Below, in pieces: positions 1 to 8,447 of a stretch of 64,000 bases of DNA (position 1 is the stretch's first letter; every line of letters starts with the position of its first letter). The notes below the pieces were generated by a model. It searched no databases. It saw nothing but the letters and a program-made list of their open reading frames with translations, and was not told the DNA's origin. The stretch is from the NCBI RefSeq assembly GCF_003846135.1, contig NZ_RHHM01000012.1:1-64000 (forward strand), read 5' to 3'. Source of the DNA: Erwinia psidii (lineage in GTDB: Bacteria > Pseudomonadota > Gammaproteobacteria > Enterobacterales > Enterobacteriaceae). A program made the position numbers and the translations under genes.

Positions 1-286
1 GAAATAAAAGCGGAGAATATAAAAAGCCGGGGATATAAAATGTTGCGCCTTGTCTTTTCCCGTCCAGCGGTCCCGGGCCGTATGTGTGCACCCTGAGCAG
101 CAAAAAATAATCATCAGGCACAACTATTGCTGATGCGCGAGCGTCATACCACGCTTTCGCTGCACCGGGTGCTGACAGAAAACACCAGAACCGCTGCTGT
201 GTGCGTGGCACTGTGAAGCGCGGACGGAGCACAACACCGGTGTCACTGAATGTCGGCACTGTCAGAAGCAATATTATTGCGGTGTT

Positions 287-901
287 TCAGGAAAGCAGAT
301 CGCCGGGGCAGTTAATATTTGTGAACGCTTCCGGGACGTCATCGAAAGACACGCTGTGGCCCCCGACCTCCTCAAAAAATGACATCACTTTCCTCCCTCC
401 CTTAGCCAGAAAGCCTGCCAGCGTTTCGGCCACGCTGACATGGAGAAGGGCCATGACCGGATGATCACGTTCTGCTGAACGAGACCAGACAGCCGGTGCC
501 GTTTGTTTTGCCTGCCACAGCCGTGAAACCAGGTCGGACGGCAGAGCTGGCGTGTCGCAGGAAGAGAAAGCCGCCCAGTCAGTGTCAATATGCTCCAGAG
601 CGGCGAGCATGCCAGCTAATGGACCAGCAAAGCCAGGAAAAGAATCACCGATCACCGGTAATCCGCTTTGCCTGTAAATTGCCATGTTACGGTTAGCATT
701 AATACAGACCTTTCCTGTCTGCGGCGCCAGCCGGGACAGAACGTGCTGCCAGAGCGGTTTTTCCCGCCAGACGATTAACCCCTTATCTTTACCGCCCATA
801 CGGTTATTTGCGTTGCATATGCGCTTTGCCGGTTGGGTTTTGGCAGTGAAGTTGTAAAAAGTGCCGATCGGCACCAATACAATAAGGGCAGTATTGTTCA
901 C
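287..901 (-). CDS. mobA: Molybdenum cofactor guanylyltransferase MobA, N-terminus corrupted (possible pseudogene)
   Basis: MobA transfers GMP from GTP to molybdopterin-Mo to make MGD cofactor in the cytoplasm. From residue 35 the 204-aa product reads like the family: RMGGKDKGL, KPLWQHV, then INANRN, GDSFPGFAGPLAGMLAAL and the CDTP metal/substrate motif near residue 115. The family's N-terminal nucleotide-binding loop (LAGG before RMGG) is missing. The first 34 residues do not resemble it, and I could not rebuild it in another frame. Length is about normal (E. coli 194 aa), so the start may be an accidental open frame fused to a truncated gene. It lies downstream of the aap terminator. Family identity is solid; function is doubtful. 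Confidence 0.75.
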   Translation of the reverse strand: MNNTALIVLVPIGTFYNFTAKTQPAKRICNANNRMGGKDKGLIVWREKPLWQHVLSRLAPQTGKVCINANRNMAIYRQSGLPVIGDSFPGFAGPLAGMLAALEHIDTDWAAFSSCDTPALPSDLVSRLWQAKQTAPAVWSRSAERDHPVMALLHVSVAETLAGFLAKGGRKVMSFFEEVGGHSVSFDDVPEAFTNINCPGDLLS

Positions 902-913
902 ACTACCTTCCTC

Positions 914-948
914 AAAAAAATGCCCTGTAAGCGTATGCTTACAGGGCA
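914..948 (-). terminator. Rho-independent terminator of the aap operon
   Basis: A perfect 12-bp inverted repeat (TGCCCTGTAAGC / GCTTACAGGGCA) with a 4-nt loop at 921-948 is followed on the minus strand by seven T residues. It lies 50 bp past the aapP stop and separates the operon from mobA. Confidence 0.9.
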
Positions 949-998
949 GTAATAAGCATCTTGCCTGCTGTCAGGGAGTGGGAAGCGGGCCTGGAGTG

Positions 999-1763
999 TT
1001 AATGAATAACCTGAGAAAGAAATGTGCGAGTGCGTTCTGATGTCGGATTTGAGAAAAATTCCTGTGGAGGAGCCTGTTCAACGATCTCCCCTCGATCCAT
1101 AAAGATCACCCGATCGGCCACCGTACGGGCAAAACCCATCTCATGCGTCACACATAGCATGGTCATCCCGTCTTCTGCCAGACCAATCATGGTGTCCAGT
1201 ACTTCTTTTACCATTTCAGGATCGAGTGCTGAAGTGGGTTCATCAAACAGCATGATCTTGGGTTTCATACACAGTGAACGGGCGATAGCCACACGCTGCT
1301 GCTGTCCCCCTGAAAGTTGCCCCGGAAACTTATGCGCATGCTCAGCTATACGTACTCGCTGTAAATAATGCATGGCCAACTCTTCTGCTTCCTTCCTCGG
1401 TGTTTTGCGTACCCAGATTGGCGCAAGAGTACAGTTTTGCAACACAGTCAGGTGTGGAAACAGGTTGAAGTGCTGAAATACCATACCGACTTCGGTCCGC
1501 ACACGTTCAATATTGCGCAGGTCATCATTGAGATGGATACCGTCCACGACAATGCGCCCCTGTTGGTGTTCTTCAAGGTGGTTAATACAACGAATGGTCG
1601 TTGATTTGCCTGATCCTGAAGGACCACACAAAACGATACGTTCACGCGGTTTCACTTGAAGATTAATGTCTTTTAATACGTGAAACTGCCCATACCATTT
1701 ATTCACGTTTTCGAGCGTAATCATCATCGCGTCGTCAGATTGTTTAATCAGTGATTGTGTCAT
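999..1763 (-). CDS. aapP: Amino acid ABC transporter ATP-binding protein AapP (YhdZ)
   Basis: This cytoplasmic ATPase of a polar amino acid importer powers uptake through AapQM. The 254-aa sequence has Walker [10 protein letters not shown] at residues 47-55, the ABC signature LSGGQQQR from about 150, Walker [14 protein letters not shown] from about 170, and the switch histidine in CVTHEMGFA. It is the last gene of aapJQMP, 8 bp after aapM, and is followed by a strong terminator. Length and motifs match AapP/YhdZ of the general L-amino acid transporter; the exact substrate range is inferred from the family. Confidence 0.95.
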   Translation of the reverse strand: MTQSLIKQSDDAMMITLENVNKWYGQFHVLKDINLQVKPRERIVLCGPSGSGKSTTIRCINHLEEHQQGRIVVDGIHLNDDLRNIERVRTEVGMVFQHFNLFPHLTVLQNCTLAPIWVRKTPRKEAEELAMHYLQRVRIAEHAHKFPGQLSGGQQQRVAIARSLCMKPKIMLFDEPTSALDPEMVKEVLDTMIGLAEDGMTMLCVTHEMGFARTVADRVIFMDRGEIVEQAPPQEFFSNPTSERTRTFLSQVIH

Positions 1764-1771
1764 TTTAAGCC

Positions 1772-2872
1772 TTAGTGCGGTGTACGCCCGGTGTGAAAGC
1801 GCTTTTCCAGATACTGACTGTAGCGCGACATGCTAAAACAAAAAATCCAGTAAACCAGTGCGGCAAAAACATAGCCTTCGGTAGACATACCAAGCCAGGC
1901 AGGGTCAACCGTAGCCTGTTGCACGCTACTGAACAGATCGAACAGTCCGATAATGATCACCAGACTGGTATCTTTAAACAGAGCGATGATGGTGTTAACC
2001 AACCCAGGAATAACCAGTTTTAACGCCTGTGGCAGAATGACCAGCCCTTGCGTTTTCCAGTAACCCAGCGCCAGCGATTCCGCTGCTTCATACTGACCTT
2101 TAGGCAATGCTTGCAAACCACCTCGTACCACTTCTGCTACATAGGCAGACTGGAAGAGAATAACGCCGACCAACGCACGGATAAGTTTATCAATGCTACT
2201 GCCTTCAGACATAAACAATGGCAGCATCACTGAGGACATGAACAGTACGGTAATCAAAGGAACGCCGCGCCAGAACTCAATAAAAATGACCGATAATGAG
2301 CGTACTACTGGCATGGTAGAACGTCGGCCCAGCGCCAATAAAATACCCAGCGGCAAAGCACCGGCTATTCCTACGGAAGCAATAATAAGAGTCAGGGTCA
2401 GTCCACCCCACTGGCGGGTCTCCACACGTTCAAGGCCGAAGAAACCACCATAAAGCAGGAACCAAACCACAACGGGGTAAGCAATTGCCCAGACGGCAAT
2501 ATAGATACTACGACGCGGCAGGCTTTTCAGGAACATTGGCACGATGGACAGCAGGCCAATCACCAGTGCGAGGTTGATTCGCCAGCGAAGTTCATGAGGA
2601 TACAGCCCGTACATAAACTGACCAAAACGGGCGTGAATAAAGACCCAGCACGCCCCTTCTTTGGTGCAGTCGGCGCGCGTTGAACCAAACCAGTTTGCCT
2701 GAAAGAACAGCCAGTTCAGCGCCGGAGGAATAACGGCCCAGATAACCCACAGACAGAACAACGTCAGCAGTGTGTTACCCCAGCTTGAGAACAGATTTTT
2801 TCGTGCCCAACGGATAGTGCGTGACAGTGAATTTGTCGGCCCCGGAGCAGTATCGTGAGTAGCTAAAGTCAT
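1772..2872 (-). CDS. aapM: Amino acid ABC transporter permease AapM (YhdY)
   Basis: One of the two inner-membrane permease subunits of the general L-amino acid transporter. The 366-aa product has a long N-terminal extension with several hydrophobic segments. Its C-terminal half carries the His/Glu/polar amino acid permease fold, with the EAA loop ([24 protein letters not shown], about residues 260-285) that docks on the ATPase, followed by [11 protein letters not shown]. The periplasmic insert ([21 protein letters not shown]) is typical of AapM. It lies between aapQ and aapP with 8-15 bp spacers, so it is co-transcribed. Confidence 0.94.
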   Translation of the reverse strand: MTLATHDTAPGPTNSLSRTIRWARKNLFSSWGNTLLTLFCLWVIWAVIPPALNWLFFQANWFGSTRADCTKEGACWVFIHARFGQFMYGLYPHELRWRINLALVIGLLSIVPMFLKSLPRRSIYIAVWAIAYPVVVWFLLYGGFFGLERVETRQWGGLTLTLIIASVGIAGALPLGILLALGRRSTMPVVRSLSVIFIEFWRGVPLITVLFMSSVMLPLFMSEGSSIDKLIRALVGVILFQSAYVAEVVRGGLQALPKGQYEAAESLALGYWKTQGLVILPQALKLVIPGLVNTIIALFKDTSLVIIIGLFDLFSSVQQATVDPAWLGMSTEGYVFAALVYWIFCFSMSRYSQYLEKRFHTGRTPH

Positions 2873-2887
2873 AATTATCCCGTTCTC

Positions 2888-4066
2888 TTAGCGCTCAATC
2901 AGGCGGATTTTGCGGTTATAGATATTCATTAACAGCGAAATCAGCAGGCTGATAACCAGATAGACGCCCATGGTGATCGCGATGGTCTCAATGGCCTGAC
3001 CTGTCTGGTTCAGTACCGTTCCGGCGAACAGCGAAACCATATCGGGATAACCAATCGCTGCGGCCAGCGAAGAGTTTTTCACGATATTCAGATACTGGCT
3101 GGTTAGTGGCGGGATGATCACCCGCATTGCCTGCGGAATGATAACCTGACGCAGTGTCACCGGATTTGGCAATCCCAGCGAGCGCGCTGCCTCATGCTGT
3201 CCGTGGGGAACTGATTGAATACCGGAACGAATTACCTCAGCGATAAACGAAGAAGTATAGATCGACAGCGCCAGAGTCAACGCCGCCAGTTCCGGGATTA
3301 GAGCAAACCCGCCGCGGAAGTTAAAGCCGCGAAGCGTTGGAATGTCCCAGTGCACCGCTGCCCCGGCAATCAGCCAGGAAATGACCGGGAATAAAATCAG
3401 CATGGCGACCGACGCTGGCCATGTCCGCCTGAGCTGACCAGTCTTAAGCTGATATAAGCGGTTATAACGGAACAGGGCAACCGTCCCGGCAACAGCCAAT
3501 AACAGCGCAATGATGAATGGCAAGGTACCCTGAGCGTACTCTGGCCAGGGAATGTAAAGCCCCCGGTTACTGACAAAAGCTAAATCAAAAGCGCTTACTG
3601 CCTGGCGTGGGCCAGGGAGATTACGCAACACGGCAAAATACCAGAAAAAGATCTGCAGTAAAGGCGGAATATTGCGGAAGGTTTCGATATAGATATTAGA
3701 AATTTTTCGCAAAAGCCAGTTGTCTGACAGACGAGCAAGGCCAATAAAAAAGCCAAGGAAGGAAGCAAAAACGATACAAAGAGCTGAAACCAGCAGCGTA
3801 TTTGTCAGTCCAACCAGAAAAACACGAGCGTAAGTATCCCCTTCGCTGTAATCAATCAGGTGCTGAACAATACCAAAGCCAGCGCTACGTTCAAGGAAAC
3901 CAAAACCGGAAGTAATGCCACGGCTCGCCAGGTTAATAAGGGTATTGTGGATCAGATACCCCGCTACGCCAGCGACAGCGACAATTGCAATGATCTGGTA
4001 AAACCAGGCGCGCACCGCAGGATTGCTAAATGAAAAATCCCTTTTCACGGTTGTGCGATGAGACAT
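2888..4066 (-). CDS. aapQ: Amino acid ABC transporter permease AapQ (YhdX)
   Basis: Second permease subunit, 392 aa, with hydrophobic segments throughout. The coupling loop GQHEAARSLGLPNPVTLRQVIIPQAMR (roughly residues 300-325) is followed by NIVKNSSLAAAIGYPDMVSL, typical of the HisM/GlnP permease family. It pairs with AapM to form the heterodimeric channel. It starts 68 bp after aapJ, enough for a short intercistronic element, and ends 15 bp before aapM. Confidence 0.94.
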   Translation of the reverse strand: MSHRTTVKRDFSFSNPAVRAWFYQIIAIVAVAGVAGYLIHNTLINLASRGITSGFGFLERSAGFGIVQHLIDYSEGDTYARVFLVGLTNTLLVSALCIVFASFLGFFIGLARLSDNWLLRKISNIYIETFRNIPPLLQIFFWYFAVLRNLPGPRQAVSAFDLAFVSNRGLYIPWPEYAQGTLPFIIALLLAVAGTVALFRYNRLYQLKTGQLRRTWPASVAMLILFPVISWLIAGAAVHWDIPTLRGFNFRGGFALIPELAALTLALSIYTSSFIAEVIRSGIQSVPHGQHEAARSLGLPNPVTLRQVIIPQAMRVIIPPLTSQYLNIVKNSSLAAAIGYPDMVSLFAGTVLNQTGQAIETIAITMGVYLVISLLISLLMNIYNRKIRLIER

Positions 4067-4134
4067 GTTGAAACCTCAGTAACGAAAATTCTGACGAAGG
4101 CACCGGCGTGCCGGTGCCCTGTTAAAGGGGGGAA

Positions 4135-5160
4135 TTAACGTACTGGTGGCGCGTACTGGATGCCGCCCTTATTCCAAAGCGCATTCTGACCACGGGCAAT
4201 TTTCAGCTGGCTATCTTTACCGACATTGCGATCAAAGACTTCCTGATAGTTACCAACTTGCTTAACAATGTTGTAGGCCCATTTATTGTCCAGCTTCAGG
4301 TCTTTGCCGAAGTCACCTTCAGAGCCAAGCAGGTGTGCCATATCAGGGTTAGACGGTTTGGCAGCCAGCTGATCAACGTTTTTAGACGTGATACCCATCT
4401 CTTCCGCATTCAGCATGGCAAACAGTGACCATTTCACAATGGTATACCAGTCATCATCACCGCGACGCACTACCGGACCAAGAGGCTCTTTTGAAATAAC
4501 TTCCGGCAACACGATAAATTCATCTGGTTTGCCCAGCTTGATACGCAGCGCATACAGTTGTGACTGGTCAGAGGCCAATGTATCGCAACGCCCGGTATCC
4601 AGTGCTTTCGCTGATTCGTCGGAACGGTCAAAAGTTACCGGCGTGTACTGCATATTGTTGGCTTTAAAGTAGTCTGCCACGTTCAGCTCGGTATCTGTAC
4701 CGGCCTGTATGCAGACGGTTGCACCGTCCAGCTCTTTTGCACTTTTCAGACCGGCTTTTTTATGCGTCAGGAAGCCAATGCCGTCATAATAGTTCACCCC
4801 TGCGAAGATAAAGCCCATGCCTGCATCACGTGAGGATGTCCAGGTAGTATTACGTGAAAGAATGTCTATTTCGCCAGACTGTAATGCGGTGAAACGTTCT
4901 TTTGCGGTCAGCGGGGTGTATTTCACTTTTGATGCGTCACCAAAAACAGCAGCGGCTGCCGCGCGGCAAACATCGACATCAATACCGCTGAATTTGCCAC
5001 TGGCATCAGCAAAGGAGAAGCCTGGCAGACCATCACTGATACCGCATTGCACAAAGCCTTTCTTTTTAATGGCATCCAGAGTGGTGCCAGCATGTGCCTG
5101 ATTCGCAACTGCAAACAGCGATGCAGCGGCAACCAAAGTGGAGAGCATCATTTTTTTCAT
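4135..5160 (-). CDS. aapJ: Amino acid ABC transporter periplasmic binding protein AapJ (YhdW)
   Basis: Periplasmic solute-binding protein that delivers L-amino acids to AapQM. I take the start at 5160 (MKKMMLSTLVAAASLFAVANQAHA) because it gives a clean 24-residue Sec signal peptide and is preceded by AGGA at proper spacing; the frame stays open upstream to 5241. The 341-aa protein has the SBP_bac_3 pattern: GFVQCGISDGLPGFSFAD, DVCRAAAAAVFGD, PLTAKERFTALQSGEIDILSRNTTWT. It is first in the operon, about 80-90 nt downstream of a sigma-54 promoter, as expected for a nitrogen-scavenging transporter. Confidence 0.95.
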   Translation of the reverse strand: MKKMMLSTLVAAASLFAVANQAHAGTTLDAIKKKGFVQCGISDGLPGFSFADASGKFSGIDVDVCRAAAAAVFGDASKVKYTPLTAKERFTALQSGEIDILSRNTTWTSSRDAGMGFIFAGVNYYDGIGFLTHKKAGLKSAKELDGATVCIQAGTDTELNVADYFKANNMQYTPVTFDRSDESAKALDTGRCDTLASDQSQLYALRIKLGKPDEFIVLPEVISKEPLGPVVRRGDDDWYTIVKWSLFAMLNAEEMGITSKNVDQLAAKPSNPDMAHLLGSEGDFGKDLKLDNKWAYNIVKQVGNYQEVFDRNVGKDSQLKIARGQNALWNKGGIQYAPPVR

Positions 5161-5250
5161 AAAGCATCCTGTGTGGCAAATTCGTTTTATTATGTTTAGC
5201 GCACGCTGTGGTGCACTTTTGGTGTCTGTGGCGTTAGCCAACCACCATAT

Positions 5251-5267
5251 TGCAAAGCTAATGCCAA
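5251..5267 (-). promoter_or_regulatory. Sigma-54 (-24/-12) promoter of aapJQMP
   Basis: On the minus strand the 17-mer TTGGCATTAGCTTTGCA matches the sigma-54 consensus YTGGCACG-N4-TTGCW, with the invariant GG and GC 10 nt apart. Initiation is expected near 5240, giving a leader of about 80 nt to the aapJ start at 5160. An NtrC-like half site (TGGTGCA) lies upstream near 5381, but I do not see a full NtrC dyad. Nitrogen-limitation control is inferred. Confidence 0.85.
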
Positions 5268-5505
5268 AGTTGCAGGACCCTGAATTTGTTAGACAGGGTT
5301 ACTAATATTTAGAATTATTCTGAAGGTTTACTTTACTTAATGCCCCATAATGGGGCGAATTAACGTTTAATGATCAAAAATGGTGCAGTGGTTTTACTGT
5401 ACGGAAGCAACAGCAGCTGACACGCGGTGATATTATTTGAAGTGTAAAAAGGGAAGTGCTCCGGCTCGTCACGCCACGAGCCGGTTCAAAAGAAGGGAGG
5501 CATAA
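5268..5505. other. Intergenic region between aapJ and lpxP
   Basis: The stretch holds the enhancer side of the aapJ promoter and the lpxP 3' flank. A short palindrome, TGCCCCATAATGGGGCG around 5341-5357, is visible and may be a weak terminator or operator. No coding sequence is apparent. Confidence 0.5.
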
Positions 5506-6426
5506 TCAATATAACGAGTTAGCGCCATCCGGGCGGGTTTTAAACCGGCGGTGTAACCACATATATTGATTGGGAGCACGCATAATTTCGCGTTCAATGA
5601 CCTTGTTCATATAAGCGGCTGCTTGCTGTTCATCACCGATGGGGTAATCCTTCAGCTCCGGCTGGATCACCAGCTCATAGCCACTGCCGTTTTCATTACG
5701 AATCAGCACCACGGTAATCATTGCTGGCTTCGCCATCCGGGCAATCATCCATGTACCGCTGGTTGTTGCGGCCTGAGGGACGGCAAAAAGTGGGGCAAAC
5801 ACGCTGCCTTTTGGGCCGTAATCCTGATCGGGGGCAAACCATACTGCTTCACCCTGTTTCAATGCCTGCACCATGCCACGTAGGTCACGACGATTAATCA
5901 TGGCTTTGTTGGAACGCATCCGGCCTTTAGTCTGTACCCACTCCATCAGCTTATTATTATGGGGACGATACATCGCCATCATTGGCTGGCACAATCCCAT
6001 CGCTCTGCCACCTAACTCCAACGACATAAAATGTACACCGATGATTAACGCACCGCGCCCCTGTTGCTGCACCGCTGTAAGATTGTGCAGCCCATTAACG
6101 GTAAACCATCGTTTTACCCGACGATCTGACCAGAACCACGCCATTCCCGTTTCCAGTAGTCCCATGCCCAGCGATTCAAAGTTACGTACAATACGCTGCT
6201 CCAGTTGACTGGCTGGCATCTCTGGAAAACAAAGTTCAAGATTACGTCGGGTAATACGAATACGTCTCTTTAGAAAATGCATTGAGGTTCGACCCATCCA
6301 GCTTCCCAGCTTTTGCAGGTAGGGAAAAGGGAGTTGAACGAGTAAAAACAATAAAATCAGGCCAATCCAGGTTGTCCAATATTGTGGATGCAGGAAGCTG
6401 CGGGTAAAACGTGGCGAAGACTTCAT
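5506..6426 (-). CDS. lpxP: Kdo2-lipid IVA palmitoleoyltransferase LpxP
   Basis: Inner-membrane acyltransferase that adds a secondary acyl chain to Kdo2-lipid IVA during lipid A synthesis. The start at 6426 (MKSSPRFTRSFLHPQYW) gives 306 aa, equal to the family, and has an AGAGA ribosome site; the longer frame adds 26 atypical residues. One N-terminal membrane helix (about 18-35) precedes the catalytic H-X4-E motif VHFMSLELGG (His132/Glu137). The stretches GRAMGLCQPMMAMYRPHNN and FAPDQDYGPKGSVFAP follow LpxP more closely than LpxL. In E. coli lpxP is cold-induced and lies elsewhere, so this location is lineage-specific. Confusion with LpxL is the main alternative. Confidence 0.88.
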   Translation of the reverse strand: MKSSPRFTRSFLHPQYWTTWIGLILLFLLVQLPFPYLQKLGSWMGRTSMHFLKRRIRITRRNLELCFPEMPASQLEQRIVRNFESLGMGLLETGMAWFWSDRRVKRWFTVNGLHNLTAVQQQGRGALIIGVHFMSLELGGRAMGLCQPMMAMYRPHNNKLMEWVQTKGRMRSNKAMINRRDLRGMVQALKQGEAVWFAPDQDYGPKGSVFAPLFAVPQAATTSGTWMIARMAKPAMITVVLIRNENGSGYELVIQPELKDYPIGDEQQAAAYMNKVIEREIMRAPNQYMWLHRRFKTRPDGANSLY

Positions 6427-6937
6427 ATTTCTCTCTGTAGCGTGCGGGTGGAATGTAACGCATAAAGAGCGGAGCTCGCCGCGATACAGATGATAGGACA
6501 ACACAAATAACAGGAAGTTGGTGTTGGCATGGCGTATTTACACAATCAGAACACTTTTACCTGCTATGGGGTGTTAAAAATGACGTTGGCCGCCACTATG
6601 CAGACGGAGCCGTTCTGGTTCAACACTTTATTTTGTAAATATGAATATAATGTACGTCAGTCACTATTTGACCGCTGCGGCGGTATAGCAGGGCGGTGCT
6701 TTTCTTTTGTGGTAAATCCGTTATGCGCAAAATCGCCATTGTGAAAACAACCAAAGCAATGCATACAAAAGCGGGTATACGTTGACCGCACGGTGGTGAA
6801 TCACGGCAAATAAGGGCAGGGAGGCGGTAAAAAAGACACGCCGGGTCCGTATCAATTATTTTCCGGTTTATGCCTGCATACCATCCAGGAAATTTTGAAC
6901 TCCAGCGACCTGTATATGCCGGGCTGGCTCTCTTCTA
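6427..6937. other. Gene-free interval upstream of lpxP, start of accessory island
   Basis: This 0.5 kb should hold the lpxP promoter. Its distal part (from about 6750) has short protein-like open stretches in changing frames and merges into phage capsid remnants. I recognise no intact gene. Confidence 0.5.
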
Positions 6938-7190
6938 AATCAGCCTGTAATGCCTGTTACCGCTGGCGTTATATCTGGCGACCTGATTGACTTAATGTAT
7001 AAGCTGAAAGCGGAATACCGCAAATGCGGTATGGGGGATGCGTGCTTCCCGGACTGCTGTATTGCAAAAAGTTAAAGATACTGACGGTGATTATATCTGG
7101 TACGACTGCCTGACTGAAGGGGCGGAGGAAACGTTGATGAAAAGCGGCGTTGACCTGTACCAACTGAGCGATCAACCGGAGAACGGAAAA
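6938..7190 (+). pseudogene. Fragment of HK97-type phage major capsid gene
   Basis: Two frames together read as an internal piece of an HK97-fold capsid protein. The first is GVISGDLIDLMYKLKAEYRK, which then goes out of frame near 7050. The second frame, from about 7056, is AVLQKVKDTDGDYIWYDCL followed by TEGAEETLMKSGVDLYQLSD. This matches the family pattern of a 'DLIDLMYKLKAEYRK...' helix and a 'LKDxDGxYIW...GxPETLLG' segment. It lacks a start and both termini, so it is a decayed prophage relic. The match is from memory of the family, not a search. Confidence 0.6.
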
Positions 7191-7239
7191 TGCCATTAAT
7201 GGCCATTATGATTATTACGGTATCACCGATATTCCAACT

Positions 7240-7449
7240 ATGGACTTAGCGCGCTACCAGCAATTGCTGAACGAAGAGGCTTTTCTCTGGATGGATCACC
7301 ATGAGTTTGTGAGAAGCACTTTTTCAGGTGAGATTCTGGCAACTAACCGTGAACAGCTTGACGCGCTGATTAAACATCTTCAGCACTACCGGCACGAAAT
7401 GCCCAGCCAGCAACCCGGTATTGTTTTCAAACTGGCCGCATTGGTTTAA
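7240..7449 (+). CDS. Unrecognised small ORF (69 aa), possibly a 3' fragment
   Basis: The product (MDLARYQQLLNEEAFLWMDH..., ending FKLAALV) is hydrophilic and probably alpha-helical, with LATNREQLDALIKHLQHYRH in the middle. The reading frame continues open upstream of the ATG with protein-like sequence (GHYDYYGITDIPT), so the ATG may be internal and the true N-terminus lost or frameshifted. It stands between the capsid remnant and the 7482-8251 gene pair, 32 bp before the latter. No family recognised. Composition looks like real coding sequence rather than a shadow ORF. Confidence 0.5.
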   Translation: MDLARYQQLLNEEAFLWMDHHEFVRSTFSGEILATNREQLDALIKHLQHYRHEMPSQQPGIVFKLAALV

Positions 7450-7481
7450 GTTAAAGGCTGGATTAATAACAGAAGGCGCGT

Positions 7482-7931
7482 ATGGATACGGTTGAAGAGC
7501 TTAACAACACCTACTTTTACAAAGGTATTTCTAATCTTTCAGCGGGAGAGTTATTTTTCTGGATACTCATTGATGAAGTAAACGACCTCTTAGGGTGTAT
7601 TACCAATCTCACTGGCATTGCGGCTGTTTTGTCGGGACAACCGGTGCTTAATACACGAGGTAAGCCGATCACAGCCACAAGAGGCACATCAGTGGCCTCT
7701 GTTACTGCACGTCATTACCTGAATATAGAGTTACCTTTCAGATTGCCAACATTCACAAATGCAAGCATCCGTAAGCTGAAGCCGATGATGGTAAATAACC
7801 TGGGTGCTTTTGTTGGGAGAAGTGTACCTGTCCTGGGTTGGGCTTTGGTAGCCAGTGATGTTGCGGTTATCAGTTTCAGGGCGACAACAAAATATAATGC
7901 TATAGCCAGGGGGAAAGATAAGATATGGTGA
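7482..7931 (+). CDS. Small hydrophobic protein, possible effector of an effector/immunity pair
   Basis: A 149-aa product with an amphipathic/hydrophobic N-terminal half (LFFWILIDEVNDLLGCITNL, then TGIAAVLSGQPVL at about residues 42-54). A glycine-rich C-terminal hydrophobic segment (LGAFVGRSVPVLGWALVASD, about 107-126) precedes a charged end, YNAIARGKDKIW. No signal peptide. Its stop overlaps the start of the DUF1493 gene by 7 bp, indicating translational coupling. This architecture resembles short membrane-active proteins found beside DUF1493 genes in enterobacterial accessory loci. A toxin role is only inferred; a phage or secretion-associated membrane protein is equally possible. Confidence 0.7.
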   Translation: MDTVEELNNTYFYKGISNLSAGELFFWILIDEVNDLLGCITNLTGIAAVLSGQPVLNTRGKPITATRGTSVASVTARHYLNIELPFRLPTFTNASIRKLKPMMVNNLGAFVGRSVPVLGWALVASDVAVISFRATTKYNAIARGKDKIW

Positions 7932-8251
7932 CTGATAATGAGGTCTTATCCTTCTTTCGTAATAAGCTACCTGAAATGGCAACATTGACGCTGAAAAGAA
8001 TCCCTTTTCAGATGAATGATATATTACAGGAGTTTGTCGAGCCTGATGATATGGCATATGCAATAAATGACTTTGCAGAAAAATTTTGCGTCAATATGAT
8101 GGCTATGAATTTTGAAAGCTATTACCCCTGGAAAGTGGCATGGTTTTTCCGAAAGTGGTATACCAGCAAACCCCTGAATCAGGAAAAGAAGCCCCTCACG
8201 GTAAGAATGTTTGCTGAATCAGCCAAAGCAGGCCGCTGGCTTTATGACTGA
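7925..8251 (+). CDS. DUF1493 family protein
   Basis: A 108-aa acidic cytoplasmic protein with the DUF1493 layout: MVTDNEVLSFFRNKLP at the start, a central EPDDMAYAINDFAEKFCVNM helix, YYPWKVAWFFRKW, and the characteristic C-terminal TVRMFAESAKAGRWLYD. DUF1493 has no established activity that I can state. The 7-bp overlap with the preceding hydrophobic gene suggests the two work together, and a small soluble partner behind a membrane-active protein is the usual form of an immunity gene. The pair lies inside phage debris yet is intact, hinting at selection to keep it. Confidence 0.8.
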   Translation: MVTDNEVLSFFRNKLPEMATLTLKRIPFQMNDILQEFVEPDDMAYAINDFAEKFCVNMMAMNFESYYPWKVAWFFRKWYTSKPLNQEKKPLTVRMFAESAKAGRWLYD

Positions 8252-8447
8252 GCAACCGGATAAATAATTTGTAAATTATTCGTACCCATGATTACCCGTG
8301 CTTACCCCTGTCTCTGACGGGGGTTTTCTTTCTGTTTTTCATCTATATCCTGGTGTGTGGCACTCAGACGTGAGCCGCCACTGGCCGTTAATCAGGCCGT
8401 AGCAACTACAGCCTGTGTGATGCAGAAAGAGGTTTAACGTCCTCCCC

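Noticed and set aside
201-464. 87-aa plus-strand ORF at the window start
   Set aside because: It overlaps the conserved mobA coding strand and shows no domain or ribosome site; it is a shadow frame.
6529-6744. 71-aa plus-strand ORF upstream of lpxP
   Set aside because: Odd composition, no family features, and it lies where the lpxP promoter is expected.
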